This document shows, in pieces, positions 25,472 through 34,573 of a stretch of 45,351 bases of DNA (its first letter is position 1; each line of letters begins with the position of its first letter). A program made the position numbers and the translations under genes. The stretch is taken from NCBI GenBank assembly GCA_027487685.1, contig JAIYDC010000072.1:1-45351 (forward strand), in the 5' to 3' direction. A model generated the notes under the pieces. It saw only the letters and a program-made list of their open reading frames with translations. It was not told the DNA's origin and searched no databases. The DNA is from Pseudomonadota bacterium (lineage in GTDB: Bacteria > Bdellovibrionota > Bacteriovoracia > Bacteriovoracales > Bacteriovoracaceae).

Positions 25472-26221
25472 ATGAAGTTCAACCGCATCCCCCCCAAGCA
25501 CTACCCCATCGAAACCAGCGACGGTAGCATGACTCTTTTCTCCGAAGCCTTCCAGGAGGCCTGTCACTCCTCCAATGGGGCCCGGGCCGAGACCCTCCAT
25601 CACTACATTGAAGGCTGCCGCGTGGTTGAGCGCTCTGAACTTTATTCCCCCTTCGAGGTGCTCGAGGTTGGTTTGGGTCTTGGCACAGGCCTGCTCACAA
25701 CCCTCGAGATGTTTCCGCCACTCCAACACCTGCGCTACTTATCTCTGGAGCTCGACCGAGACCTCATGAATTGGTTTCAAGAGGAGCATCAGGAACTGGG
25801 TCTTAGCTGGGACGGCGATGTTCTTCAGGGCCATTGCGGGAACGCTCAAATCGCTATCCTCTGTGGCGACGCCCGTAGTACTCTTCCCACCTACCTCCAA
25901 ACCATTCCCTACTCTTTCCATGCCATCTATCAGGACGCCTTCTCCCCTCGTCGTAACCCATCTCTCTGGACCGTCGAATGGTTTCGACTTCTGCGAGAGG
26001 CCTCCCACCCGTCGGTGATCCTCTCCACCTACTCTGCCAGCACCTCCGTTCGGAAAGGCCTTGAGGCCGCCGGTTGGGGAGTTCTGAAAGGTGGCCCCTT
26101 CGGCGACAAGCGCGCCAGCACGCGAGCGGTGCTGGACCGACCGACAGATCCAGAGATCCAACTCCAGCTCCAGCGTGCACCAGTTTCACCACGCTTTGAC
26201 TTGCAGCTTGATGCACCCTGA
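25472..26221 (+). CDS. MnmC/MnmD-like tRNA (5-methylaminomethyl-2-thiouridine) methyltransferase
   Basis: The 249-residue protein resembles the N-terminal methyltransferase half of MnmC (DUF752). It has the SAM motif LEVGLGLGTGL, a GDAR acidic turn and the family signature DAFSPRRNPSLW followed by a W-x-x-x-W/F stretch. MnmC1 makes mnm5s2U in the tRNA wobble position. The oxidase half is absent, as in stand-alone MnmD. The frame is open from a TTG at 25445, but the ATG at 25472, preceded by AAGG, gives the normal family N terminus. Confidence 0.8.
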   Translation: MKFNRIPPKHYPIETSDGSMTLFSEAFQEACHSSNGARAETLHHYIEGCRVVERSELYSPFEVLEVGLGLGTGLLTTLEMFPPLQHLRYLSLELDRDLMNWFQEEHQELGLSWDGDVLQGHCGNAQIAILCGDARSTLPTYLQTIPYSFHAIYQDAFSPRRNPSLWTVEWFRLLREASHPSVILSTYSASTSVRKGLEAAGWGVLKGGPFGDKRASTRAVLDRPTDPEIQLQLQRAPVSPRFDLQLDAP

Positions 26222-26235
26222 TTCACAATACACTC

Positions 26236-27180
26236 ATGAGGAACATCACCACTCTCCTTCCCATCACCTACCCCGTCATTCAGGCCGGGATGGTTTGGGT
26301 CTCCGGGGCCAAACTGGCCGCAGCTTCGGCCGAGGCCGGGATCCTGGGCGTCATCGGCGCAGGGTCCATGAAACCCGAATTGCTCGAGCACCACATCCGT
26401 AAGGCCCATTCTCTCACGGCCCACCCTGAGCGGCTGGCGGTGAATGTTCCCCTCCTCTATGAGCGCCCCCGAGAGCAGCTCGAAATCTCCCTGGCACTGG
26501 GGATCAGAGTTTTCATTACCTCGGCCGGTTCACCTAAAACTTATACCCCTTGGCTCAAAGAGCAAGGGGCCACCGTGATCCACGTTGTCTCAACTCCTGA
26601 GTTCGCTCAAAAAAGCGAAGCCGCTGGATGTGACGCCGTGGTGGCCGAAGGTTTCGAAGCCGGGGGCCATAATGGTCGAGAAGAGATCACGACTCTTGCT
26701 CTAGTCCCGCAAGTGGTGGACGCTGTGAAGATTCCAGTCATCGCTGCCGGAGGCATTGCCGACGGGCGGGGGATCGCAGCGGTCATGTGCCTTGGGGCAC
26801 AAGGGGCACAACTAGGGACCCGCTTTGTGGCGACCTTGGAATCCAGTGCCCACGGAAATTTTAAGACCGCGGTACTTTCCGCCGGGCCCGGGAGCACCAT
26901 GCTCTCCCTCAAAAAACATGTGCCCGTCCGACTCTTGAAAAATAAGTTCTACGAAGAAGTTAGGGCCCTAGAAGAGCGAGGAGCAAATCGCGATGAGCTC
27001 GAGGCACTCCTTGGCCATGGCCGTGCACGGCGGGGCATGCTCGAAGGCGAACTTGATGAAGGCGAGCTTGAAATCGGTCAGGTCGCGGCCCTGGTACGGG
27101 ATCTTCCCTCTGTGCGGGAGCTGGTTGAACGCCTGGTGATGGAGCAACGTCAATCACTCCCGGCCGGATATTTCTTCTAA
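26236..27180 (+). CDS. FMN-dependent nitronate monooxygenase / FabK-like enoyl-ACP reductase
   Basis: This 314-residue TIM-barrel flavoprotein has the opening PVIQAGMVWVSG, a GAGSM turn, AEGFEAGGHNG and the FMN phosphate site IPVIAAGGIADGRG followed by LGTRF. Nitronate monooxygenases and the enoyl-ACP reductase FabK share all of these, and the length suits both. FabK would put it in fatty acid synthesis, but no other fab genes are present. It lies 14 bp after the MnmD-like gene and may be co-transcribed. Confidence 0.8.
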   Translation: MRNITTLLPITYPVIQAGMVWVSGAKLAAASAEAGILGVIGAGSMKPELLEHHIRKAHSLTAHPERLAVNVPLLYERPREQLEISLALGIRVFITSAGSPKTYTPWLKEQGATVIHVVSTPEFAQKSEAAGCDAVVAEGFEAGGHNGREEITTLALVPQVVDAVKIPVIAAGGIADGRGIAAVMCLGAQGAQLGTRFVATLESSAHGNFKTAVLSAGPGSTMLSLKKHVPVRLLKNKFYEEVRALEERGANRDELEALLGHGRARRGMLEGELDEGELEIGQVAALVRDLPSVRELVERLVMEQRQSLPAGYFF

Positions 27181-27195
27181 CCCCAAAAAGAAACC

Positions 27196-27221
27196 AAAAA
27201 AAGGGCGCTCTGGGCGCCCTT
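27196..27221. terminator. terminator between convergent flavoprotein and htpX genes
   Basis: AAGGGCGC (27201-27208) pairs with GCGCCCTT (27214-27221) across TCTGG. On the minus strand the stem is followed by seven T, which suits htpX. For plus-strand transcripts it may act as a weaker stop. Confidence 0.75.
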
Positions 27222-27226
27222 CGCAA

Positions 27227-28117
27227 TTAGTAAGCTCTCTCTAAGGCGGCGATCCGGTCTTCGAGATTTGGATGGGTCGAGAGGAAGTTCATGAGTCCTT
27301 TTTTAGAGGAGATCTTGAGTGTCTTCACAGCATCCTGGCTGTCATCAACGAAATCGATTTTCTGTTGCAGGCGCTTGAGGGCCGCGATCATCTTATGTTT
27401 ACCGGCGTACTGAGCTCCGCCTTTATCGGCACGAAATTCACGAACCCGGGAGAAGTAGGCGACAACAAACATCCCGAGGAAAGAGAACATAATCTCAAAC
27501 ACCATCACCGAAAGATGATAGGCCCAGCCACTGCTTGCCGGTCGGTCGTCATCCCGGTCACCGGCGAGGAAGTTCTGGAGAGCGAAGGCCGCGATCCGAG
27601 CGAAAAACATCACGAAAGCATTCACAACACCCTGGACGAGGGCCATGGTCACCATATCGCCGTTAGCGACGTGGGCAACCTCGTGAGCGAGAACACCCTC
27701 GACTTCATCCGAGTTCATCTGTTGAAGTAGACCAGTGGAGACAGCGACAAGAGCGTTGTTTTTAGAGCGCCCGGTGGCGAAAGCGTTCACTTCAGGAGAG
27801 TGGTAGATCCCAACCTCGGGCATCTTCGAGATCCCCGCTTGGCGGGCCATGGTGTGCACTTTCCGCACAAGGTCCCCGTATTGACCGCGGTCGTCGACGA
27901 TCTCGACACCCATCATTTTCTTGGCCATGAACTTGGAAAGAAGCAAAGAGATTCCCGAGCCAACGAAGCCCCAAACAAGACAGAAAACCATGAGCGCGCT
28001 GTAGTTAATACCAGACGCTGTGAGGTAGTTTCCTACTCCAAGGACACCGAGGATGAGGGAAACGGAAACCATCACGAGGATGTTTGTCAGAACGAATAAA
28101 AAAATACGCTTAAACAT
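27227..28117 (-). CDS. htpX: membrane zinc protease HtpX
   Basis: This 296-residue M48 peptidase has two N-terminal membrane helices (about 5-28 and 38-60), the zinc site HEVAH at 145-149, two more hydrophobic stretches (about 160-225) and the downstream acidic motif REFRAD that supplies the third ligand. HtpX degrades misfolded inner-membrane proteins. GGAGAAC precedes the ATG. The upstream 290 bp, shared with the divergent gene at 28408, show no clear heat-shock promoter. Confidence 0.93.
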   Translation of the reverse strand: MFKRIFLFVLTNILVMVSVSLILGVLGVGNYLTASGINYSALMVFCLVWGFVGSGISLLLSKFMAKKMMGVEIVDDRGQYGDLVRKVHTMARQAGISKMPEVGIYHSPEVNAFATGRSKNNALVAVSTGLLQQMNSDEVEGVLAHEVAHVANGDMVTMALVQGVVNAFVMFFARIAAFALQNFLAGDRDDDRPASSGWAYHLSVMVFEIMFSFLGMFVVAYFSRVREFRADKGGAQYAGKHKMIAALKRLQQKIDFVDDSQDAVKTLKISSKKGLMNFLSTHPNLEDRIAALERAY

Positions 28118-28407
28118 ATGTTCTCCGGTTATGTAGCAATCCTTATGCGTAACTAAAAGATAATACTTAATTCAAGCACGTCAAGGGTGGAGAGTCGAGG
28201 GAGTTAGAAAAAACCTACTTCTCGATAGACTATTCTAGAAGGTATAGGGAAAACCAACATGACCGATCGCTTAAGTCAATGCGATAAAAATACACTAAGA
28301 GCGTGAAGAATTTACCGTGGCCATGGTTCGATTTCTAAGAGCGACTTGCCGATGCGATCCATGGCCTGTTACGCTTTGAGTCTCGACTCTAGGACAAAAG
28401 GATCAGC

Positions 28408-29637
28408 ATGTTTCGCAAACTCTCCCTCATTCTTGCCGCCGCTGCCTCAACATTTGTGAGTGCACAGACCGCACCCGTTATCGAAGAGAAGATCTATCTT
28501 GAGTTCCAGTCCCAGGCGCTTGATAGTCCCTTGCTGCGGCCCGGAGTGTTTACACCTTTTGAACAAAAGCTTCAGGTGGATGCGATCTGGGATCTTGCCC
28601 ATGAGGGCCACGTTGAAGCTCTCGACGCTCTAGAAGATAATAGAACCTCACACTACACACTGCCAGAGCGGCTACGAATAGGACTCCTTCGGCTGCGTCT
28701 GCGCGTTGCCAGGACTCTCAACGATCAGTTGGTTCAAGACCTGAGCGCTCACCTCCTCTCTCCACAAGCTGACCGGCGGATCATTTATCTCATTGCTGCT
28801 GATGCGAAACTGCTCCGGAGAGCAGGTCACGATGAACTCGTAGAACAGGCCAGGGCACACAGCGAAGATTTTAGGGTGATAACCGACGAACCTGTGGTGC
28901 CGTCCACTCAAGCGGCCGGTATCGCCTCTTCACTTTTCTCTTATACACCAGACCTTAGAAACTGGCGTGAAGGAAGCTACACTCGCGCCGTCCACATGTA
29001 TATGTTCTGTCGGGAAGACCGCCGCTATCCGTGCCTACTTGCCATGCGCACACCTCGAGGAGTGCCAGTTAGGAATCGCGACGGCTCCCTCTGGACTCAA
29101 CCCTCACTTGGGTCCTCGAAGCACGGGTTCCCGAGTCACCAGCGGAACGGGAACACTCCAGAGGGAATTCTAACCATGGACTCAGTCATGCCCTCGGCCG
29201 ACCAAACACAGACATTTGGAAGGTTCCGTCGGGTCATCTTAAATTTTATCCCGAGGTCCCCTGAAGAACAGGTCTTAAAGGAACTCCTTCCCCCCTCAAT
29301 ACGCCGAGATGTGTGGTGGAGACCTTCAGTCATTGCTCGTGACATCGGCCGAAATTTTCTGCGAATTCATGGTACGGGGAAAATTAATCCTGACCCTTTA
29401 ACGCCCTTCTTCCCGTTCCTGCAGACACTCGGCTGTATCGCTCAGAGAGAGAATACCTACGCTGGCCGAACCTACCGGGATCAGCGCCAGCTTCTCGATA
29501 CGATTATGGGGGCCCTTGAACTCGCTCCGACTTTTCAAAATGAGCCCCAGGTCAAAGGCATTCTTTACTTGATTAACATCGATTCTAAAAACGAAGCTGT
29601 CACTGCTGCTGATCTTGCAGCAATTGGTATTCGATGA
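28408..29637 (+). CDS. secreted protein with L,D-transpeptidase (YkuD)-like motifs
   Basis: The 409-residue protein has a signal peptide (1-19) and a helical N-terminal region up to about 180. The C-terminal half carries a pattern like the L,D-transpeptidase core: NTPEG at 249-253, a GRFRRVILNF strand, then H321-G-T-G and, 22 residues on, L-G-C343-I, corresponding to the His and nucleophilic Cys of YkuD domains. If so it would cross-link or edit peptidoglycan. The spacing and the missing SHG before the Cys make the match imperfect. Its stop overlaps the next gene by 4 bp. Confidence 0.55.
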   Translation: MFRKLSLILAAAASTFVSAQTAPVIEEKIYLEFQSQALDSPLLRPGVFTPFEQKLQVDAIWDLAHEGHVEALDALEDNRTSHYTLPERLRIGLLRLRLRVARTLNDQLVQDLSAHLLSPQADRRIIYLIAADAKLLRRAGHDELVEQARAHSEDFRVITDEPVVPSTQAAGIASSLFSYTPDLRNWREGSYTRAVHMYMFCREDRRYPCLLAMRTPRGVPVRNRDGSLWTQPSLGSSKHGFPSHQRNGNTPEGILTMDSVMPSADQTQTFGRFRRVILNFIPRSPEEQVLKELLPPSIRRDVWWRPSVIARDIGRNFLRIHGTGKINPDPLTPFFPFLQTLGCIAQRENTYAGRTYRDQRQLLDTIMGALELAPTFQNEPQVKGILYLINIDSKNEAVTAADLAAIGIR

Positions 29638-30335
29638 AATTCTTTTTACTCCTGGTCGTACTCACCTCTCAAGTTTCGCTAGCTAACGCTGGACCTCATG
29701 TTCCACAGATCACAGTTCAGGGGAACTGCGATCTTCAGGTGACTCCGGATCGCGGCCGCATTTCTATTTCTGCTGAGAACCAATCGAAGGATCAGAAGGA
29801 GGCGGTGGCGCGTACTAATAAGGAGATTAATCAGCTTCGTGAAGAAATCAAGTCGCTAAAACTCGAGCATCTAGAACTCAAAAGTACTGCCTATGCAGTC
29901 CAACCGATCCGCGAATGGGAAAAAGAAAAGCTCGTCGACAAAGGATTCCAAGCAACGCTGACCCTCGAAATTACCACCAGTGAAATCTCTCGCCTCGGCG
30001 AAGTGATGCAAAAGGCCAGTCTTATTGGTATCCGTAAGGTCGGGGAGCTCCAGACCTATCTTTCTCTTGAGCGCTCGAGGGAGGAATACCTCAGGTGCCT
30101 TGACGTCGCGGCGGAAGACGCCAGAGGTAAGGCCAATCAGCTGGCAAAGAAGCTAGGCTTTAAAATCGGCGACGTGATCCTCTTAAACGAAGTTCCTAAC
30201 GTGACACGACCAGTGTACGAGACCATGATGCCTAAGTCTGCCGTGGCCGACTCCAGGGCCGCCCCACCAGCGCAGATTGATCCCGGCAGTCAGCAGTTCT
30301 CGACAAACCTTCAGGTCACCTTCAATATCAAATGA
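29634..30335 (+). CDS. secreted SIMPL-domain (DUF541) protein
   Basis: The 233-residue protein has a signal peptide (1-19) and the SIMPL layout: ITVQGNCDLQVTPDRGRISISAE at the start, a paired helix DQKEAVARTNKEINQL, a central strand block with LKSTAYAVQP, and a second helix AAEDARGKANQLAKKLGFKIGDV. Family members are periplasmic or outer-membrane-associated and their activity is poorly known. It overlaps the upstream and downstream genes by ATGA and so is translated with them. Confidence 0.8.
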   Translation: MKFFLLLVVLTSQVSLANAGPHVPQITVQGNCDLQVTPDRGRISISAENQSKDQKEAVARTNKEINQLREEIKSLKLEHLELKSTAYAVQPIREWEKEKLVDKGFQATLTLEITTSEISRLGEVMQKASLIGIRKVGELQTYLSLERSREEYLRCLDVAAEDARGKANQLAKKLGFKIGDVILLNEVPNVTRPVYETMMPKSAVADSRAAPPAQIDPGSQQFSTNLQVTFNIK

Positions 30336-31219
30336 TGATGACTAAAGGACTGCCTCATTACCAGCTCCTCGACTCCGGCTTGGGCCGAAAGCTCGAAGTC
30401 ATATCCGGCATTCGTGTCAACCGGGCATCTCCTCAAGCGATCTGGAGGCCCTCCCTAAAGGAAGCCGAGTGGAACCTCGCTACCTCCAATGTCATTCGTA
30501 CCAAAGACGGCGGAGGGAAATGGGAACATAAGAAAGACCCCTCGCCGGCATTAGCATTTCCCTTCGAAGTCGACAGCAGGGCATTCAGTTTCCGCCTAAA
30601 ATTCACCTCCTTCGGTCACTGCGGTGTCTTCTTCGAACAAATACCTGTTTGGGAATGGCTATTTAGGGAAGTGACCTTGTTAAAGGAAAAACTGGGGCGG
30701 GCACCAAAGATTGTGAACCTGTTCGGCTACACCGGATGCGCTTCCATTGTTATGGCCGCAGCGGGTGCAGAGGTGTATCACGTCGATAGCTCCAAGGGTG
30801 TCCTCGATTGGGGAAAGGAATCTCAGGCCCTCTCTAAGGTCCCTGATGCGAGCATCCGTTGGGTCCAAGGTGACGCTCAGGAATTTATCCGTCACAGTTT
30901 TAAGAAGACCTTTGTTTACGACGGAATTCTCGCTGATCCTCCGAGCTGGGGTCACGGAGTCAAAAAGGAAGTCTGGGATTTTGAAAAGCACATCCACCTT
31001 CTCATCGAGGGTCTCTTGAGTGTGCTTCACCGGGACAATAGTTTCTTATTCTTGACCAGTCATACCCACGGAGTTCAGGCAGAGGCCCTACGGAACCTAA
31101 TTTCCGATAAGCGCTGGAGATCCATTGAGTCCGGTGAACTAGGAGTCAAGCACCACCATGATGAACGTGTTCTGCCGGCCGGAATCTACGCTGCCGCCAA
31201 AAGCTACCGGAACACCTAA
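30332..31219 (+). CDS. RlmI/RlmK-like RNA cytosine methyltransferase without PUA domain
   Basis: This 295-residue class I methyltransferase has NLFGYTGCASIVMAAAGA as motif I, HVDSSKGVLDWGKE as motif II and ADPPSWG as the catalytic DPP motif, the pattern of the RlmI/RlmK (COG1092) group. It lacks the N-terminal PUA domain present in the paralogue at 34570. The start has three ATG codons in a row, the first overlapping the SIMPL stop. The likely substrate is rRNA, but it is not proven. Confidence 0.78.
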   Translation: MMMTKGLPHYQLLDSGLGRKLEVISGIRVNRASPQAIWRPSLKEAEWNLATSNVIRTKDGGGKWEHKKDPSPALAFPFEVDSRAFSFRLKFTSFGHCGVFFEQIPVWEWLFREVTLLKEKLGRAPKIVNLFGYTGCASIVMAAAGAEVYHVDSSKGVLDWGKESQALSKVPDASIRWVQGDAQEFIRHSFKKTFVYDGILADPPSWGHGVKKEVWDFEKHIHLLIEGLLSVLHRDNSFLFLTSHTHGVQAEALRNLISDKRWRSIESGELGVKHHHDERVLPAGIYAAAKSYRNT

Positions 31220-31252
31220 TGGGCCACCCTGGAATTAGCGCCTGAAACGAAG

Positions 31253-32104
31253 CTAAGGGGTTACCTCAAACTCTACAAGGATCGGTCGGTGGTCGGAGCC
31301 AATGGACGCGCCATCCACAGTGGCGGAGCTTACTGAGAGTGCTCTCGTAAAGACATGATCCAAGGGCCAGCCGTTGAACGTCATGCGATCCTCCCCGTTG
31401 GTATAAGTCGCCTCAATGAGTCCTAAGCGACGAGCAACGAAAAAAAGATGAGCAGTCCGGGATTCATTCCAGGTATTGAAATCCCCGGCCAGAAAAACAG
31501 GTCCCCGATGGCTCAGTATTTCTGACTCAATCTGCTTTATTTGTCGGCGAAAAGCTCCGGTGGACTCGAAGTTAATACCGTGGACTGAAATGACCAGAAG
31601 ATCGGCTTCATGGTCTTCGACATCGTATTTGGCAAAGGTTGTGGCCTTCGGGGTTAGGGTCAGAGGCTCGCGATCCGGTGAATGCCTGACATAGGCGTGG
31701 AGCGGAATGGCCTCACCGCCAATCATCGAGCCCGTGGCGGCATTCGCATACTGCCGGTACAGAAAGCTGATTCCCATTTCCCACTGATGTTGCCCCAAAG
31801 CGGTGAGTGTATCGAGGAAGATTGGCCGCTCGTAGACCTCTTGCATAAGGAAGAGGTTCCTGTCCTGGGCGTAACGATCAAACTCTTGTTTCCAGGCAAA
31901 CCGTTCGGCTTTTTTAATATTCCAAACCAGGGCCTTGATTGTCTTCGGAAGTGCTCGATCTGCAGCTGACCCAACAGTCTGGAGCGAATGGGACTCAGGG
32001 AGTACTCTAAAGAGCCGCGAGATAAACTCTTCGTTCCCCAAAATTTCAGCAAATGAATTCAAGGAAATACAAGTCAGGGCGAGGGCCAATAGCGGGTGTT
32101 TCAT
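31253..32104 (-). CDS. secreted endonuclease/exonuclease/phosphatase-family hydrolase
   Basis: The 283-residue protein has a signal peptide (1-18, NSFA) and the full EEP motif set: ALVWNIKK, the metal-binding Glu in LMQEV, HGINF, GDFNTW, LDHVF and the final SDHRP. Such enzymes cleave phosphodiesters in DNA, RNA, phospholipids or inositides. Secretion suggests an extracellular or periplasmic substrate, such as prey or environmental nucleic acid. Which one cannot be decided from sequence. Confidence 0.88.
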   Translation of the reverse strand: MKHPLLALALTCISLNSFAEILGNEEFISRLFRVLPESHSLQTVGSAADRALPKTIKALVWNIKKAERFAWKQEFDRYAQDRNLFLMQEVYERPIFLDTLTALGQHQWEMGISFLYRQYANAATGSMIGGEAIPLHAYVRHSPDREPLTLTPKATTFAKYDVEDHEADLLVISVHGINFESTGAFRRQIKQIESEILSHRGPVFLAGDFNTWNESRTAHLFFVARRLGLIEATYTNGEDRMTFNGWPLDHVFTRALSVSSATVDGASIGSDHRPILVEFEVTP

Positions 32105-32371
32105 GAGTGTCAGTTCCTCTTATCTCAATATTCGGCGCAGAACGAAGAAGACTCTTAAAACAAGAACCCACTTATACTGGTATCCGGAAAGGCTTTAACT
32201 TACAAAAAAAGTCACTCTTTTGCGACTAATTTAGGCCCACCTGTCTGGATTCCTTACACTTGCAAGCTCTAAATATCTGATGTCCCAAGAGAACCGTTAC
32301 ATTTTTTATGGCACAGCGCTTGCTCCTTAATTCTAACAATAAGAGACAGGAATTCACTTTAAGGAGAATCC

Positions 32372-32812
32372 ATGAAAATGATGACGCTTTTTATTATTTT
32401 CTGTTTATCTACAACGGCCCTCGCTCAGCGACGTTTCGAGCATCAATCCACCTTGGATGAAATCGCCCAAGACATCGATCAAGCAGAGAGGAAACTCGGT
32501 GAGGCGAAAAGAAAACTTTTAAATCTAAGAAATACGCTCGGTCGACGGAGCGATCCGATTATCGCAATATCAAAGGCCAAGCCTGTCCTCACCAATATGC
32601 ACTGTTCTGACTTAAGAGGTGACCCGACACGCCATGGCCCTGTCGCTATTCAAAAGCAATCGATTCAACAGGCCATTAATAATGTCCTCGCCGCATGTCG
32701 AACATCCGGTAGACCGACCGGAGATTGTGACGAAAGAAATATTATGCTTGAGTTCAATCCGGATCCTCAAGATGCTCAGCTAACTTGCATTACTACAGCA
32801 AGATTAAACTAA
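32372..32812 (+). CDS. small secreted protein of unknown function
   Basis: The 146-residue protein has a strong RBS (AAGGAGA) and a signal peptide (1-18, TTALA). Residues 27-55 form a charged helix of coiled-coil type (LDEIAQDIDQAERKL). The C-terminal 80 residues hold four cysteines (in MHCSD, AACRT, GDCDE and LTCIT) that could form two disulfides. I do not recognise a family. A terminator follows directly. Confidence 0.7.
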   Translation: MKMMTLFIIFCLSTTALAQRRFEHQSTLDEIAQDIDQAERKLGEAKRKLLNLRNTLGRRSDPIIAISKAKPVLTNMHCSDLRGDPTRHGPVAIQKQSIQQAINNVLAACRTSGRPTGDCDERNIMLEFNPDPQDAQLTCITTARLN

Positions 32813-32827
32813 ATACCTAGAAGCTCA

Positions 32828-32860
32828 TAGCGCCCTGGCATGCCTAGGGCGCTATTTATT
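32828..32860 (+). terminator. terminator after the small secreted protein
   Basis: TAGCGCCCT (32828-32836) pairs with AGGGCGCTA (32846-32854), and TTTATT follows. The stop codon of the convergent methyltransferase is at 32856-32858. Confidence 0.65.
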
Positions 32861-33605
32861 GTATCTCAAGGCCTTGACGGTACCATTCCGAAAGAACGGC
32901 ACTCGTAGCAGCAGAGACATTCAAACTCTCCACCTCGCCAGTTCCAGGAATAGAAACAAGCTGATTCATTTTCTTCACCAGTTTCTCTGAGAGACCCTCG
33001 CGCTCGGCACCAAGGAAAAGAAGGACTTTCTCTGGAAACCCTACCTGGTACAGGGGAACACCTGTGTGGCTGGAGGTCGCAAAAGTCACAAAGCCATTCC
33101 GGGCCCCTTGATCGAGGACAAAACTCCAATCGTTGAGGTGAACGGCAGGCACGGTCTCGGCCCCTCCCTCGGCGGTGCGAATCGCAGCGGCCGAGTTCGC
33201 CACCGGCACCTTGGCCTGATAGAGAATGGCGGTCACACCGAAGTGAGCAGCGGATCGCATGATGGCACCCAGGTTATGGGGGTTCTCAACCTCTTCCAGG
33301 CATAAAATCAGGGCGCGCCCTGGGGCCTCGAGGAGTTCCTTGGCCTCGGGAAGCTTTTTTGACTTCACAATCAGGCTGATGTTCTCGTGGTGAGTTGCTT
33401 TTGTAATGGTATCGATCTCTTCTTTCTCCACTACGTGGTAAGCGAGCTGATGATCGGCCAGGTACTTCATCAGTGCTTTGAACTCAAACAGACCCTCACG
33501 GGTCACGTAGGCACGGACAATATCCTGGGGGCGCTTTTCAAAAATTTTAAGGCAAGCGTGGCGCCCGTAGACCCGGGCTTCCTGGTTTTTTTTAGTCTTC
33601 TGCAT
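32856..33605 (-). CDS. TrmH/SpoU-family RNA 2'-O-ribose methyltransferase
   Basis: This protein of about 249 residues has an N-terminal substrate-binding domain opening VYGRHACLKIF, as in RlmB-type enzymes, and a C-terminal knotted SPOUT domain with the three motifs LEEVENPHNLGAIMRSA, LFLGAEREGLS and SIPGTGEVESLNVSAA. RlmB methylates G2251 of 23S rRNA, but related enzymes act on tRNA, so the target is open. The frame runs to 33656; I choose the ATG at 33605 because family members begin shortly before GRHA. Confidence 0.87.
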   Translation of the reverse strand: MQKTKKNQEARVYGRHACLKIFEKRPQDIVRAYVTREGLFEFKALMKYLADHQLAYHVVEKEEIDTITKATHHENISLIVKSKKLPEAKELLEAPGRALILCLEEVENPHNLGAIMRSAAHFGVTAILYQAKVPVANSAAAIRTAEGGAETVPAVHLNDWSFVLDQGARNGFVTFATSSHTGVPLYQVGFPEKVLLFLGAEREGLSEKLVKKMNQLVSIPGTGEVESLNVSAATSAVLSEWYRQGLEIQ

Positions 33606-33631
33606 GGGGAGGCTATTAACACAGAGGGTAG

Positions 33632-34573
33632 ATGGTGTATAGAGTTCCCATGACAATCTACACGGGATACCTCGCGATTCATAAGTTTGAAGCAGAGCTT
33701 GAGCGGGAGTTCGAGGTCCGAGGCCTTACCGTCGCTCACAAGCGAGACCGCCTTTACCTCGTCGAAGGGACCGCACCCGCTCTCATCTGGGCCCAGGTCA
33801 CGGCCTTTAACCTTGAAACAATCAAAATCACCTCCATCAATGACGGCGCTAAAAAGCTTAAGGACCGAGGCCGCAACTGGGGCCTTTATACGGTTACAAA
33901 TCACCGTCGCGCTGAGCTCATTCAGGAGATCCTGCCAAAAATTCGGCCCCGGCCCCTTCCCTTTCGGCACCCGCTCCCATCAGCTCCGATGGGTTTTTGG
34001 ACCCTGTGGCAAGAGGATGAGCTCCTAGCGACTCAGGAAACCTCCTCTCCTTTTGCACTCGGGGCGATGGAGTTTATGGAAGATAAGGTTATGCCACCCT
34101 CCCGCGCCTACCTGAAACTCTGGGAGTTCTTTACGGTGTATGCACCCGAGGCCATCACCGGAGGAACCGCCATCGATGTGGGTTCTTGTCCAGGTGGTTG
34201 GACCTGGGTCCTTCGCATGCTCGACTTCGAACGGGTGTACTCCGTAGACAAGGCCCCTATCGAGAAGCGGATCATGGACCTGGGAAAGATTGAGTTCCGG
34301 CAAGAAAGTGCGTTTGGCCTGGATCCCGCCACCTTGGGGCCCATCGACTGGTTCTGCTCTGACATCATCTGTTACCCGGAGCGCCTTTTGAATCTTGTAA
34401 ACCGATTCCGCGCGGCCGGCACGGTAAAAAACTTTGTCTGCACCATCAAGTACCAGGCCGAAACGGATTGGGAGCAAACGTTGAAATTTCTCGAGATCCC
34501 AGGGTCGCGCATCGTGCACCTCCACCACAATAAGCACGAAGTAACCTGGTTCCTCAAAGGGGCGAACTCATGA
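33632..34573 (+). CDS. RlmM-like rRNA 2'-O-methyltransferase (FtsJ fold)
   Basis: The 313-residue protein follows the RlmM layout: an N-terminal THUMP-like region with GYLAIHKFEAELEREF, then an FtsJ-type domain with IDVGSCPGGWTWVL as the SAM loop. A K-D-K-E tetrad is suggested by KLWEF, CSDIIC, TIKYQ and KHEVTW. RlmM methylates C2498 of 23S rRNA. GAGGG lies just before the ATG at 33632, though an ATG at 33650 would give the more usual N terminus. Its stop overlaps the next methyltransferase gene by 4 bp. Confidence 0.82.
   Translation: MVYRVPMTIYTGYLAIHKFEAELEREFEVRGLTVAHKRDRLYLVEGTAPALIWAQVTAFNLETIKITSINDGAKKLKDRGRNWGLYTVTNHRRAELIQEILPKIRPRPLPFRHPLPSAPMGFWTLWQEDELLATQETSSPFALGAMEFMEDKVMPPSRAYLKLWEFFTVYAPEAITGGTAIDVGSCPGGWTWVLRMLDFERVYSVDKAPIEKRIMDLGKIEFRQESAFGLDPATLGPIDWFCSDIICYPERLLNLVNRFRAAGTVKNFVCTIKYQAETDWEQTLKFLEIPGSRIVHLHHNKHEVTWFLKGANS

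Noticed and set aside
33503-33970. 155-codon minus-strand open frame
   Set aside because: It is a shadow of the RlmM-like and TrmH-like genes, which have clear family motifs.
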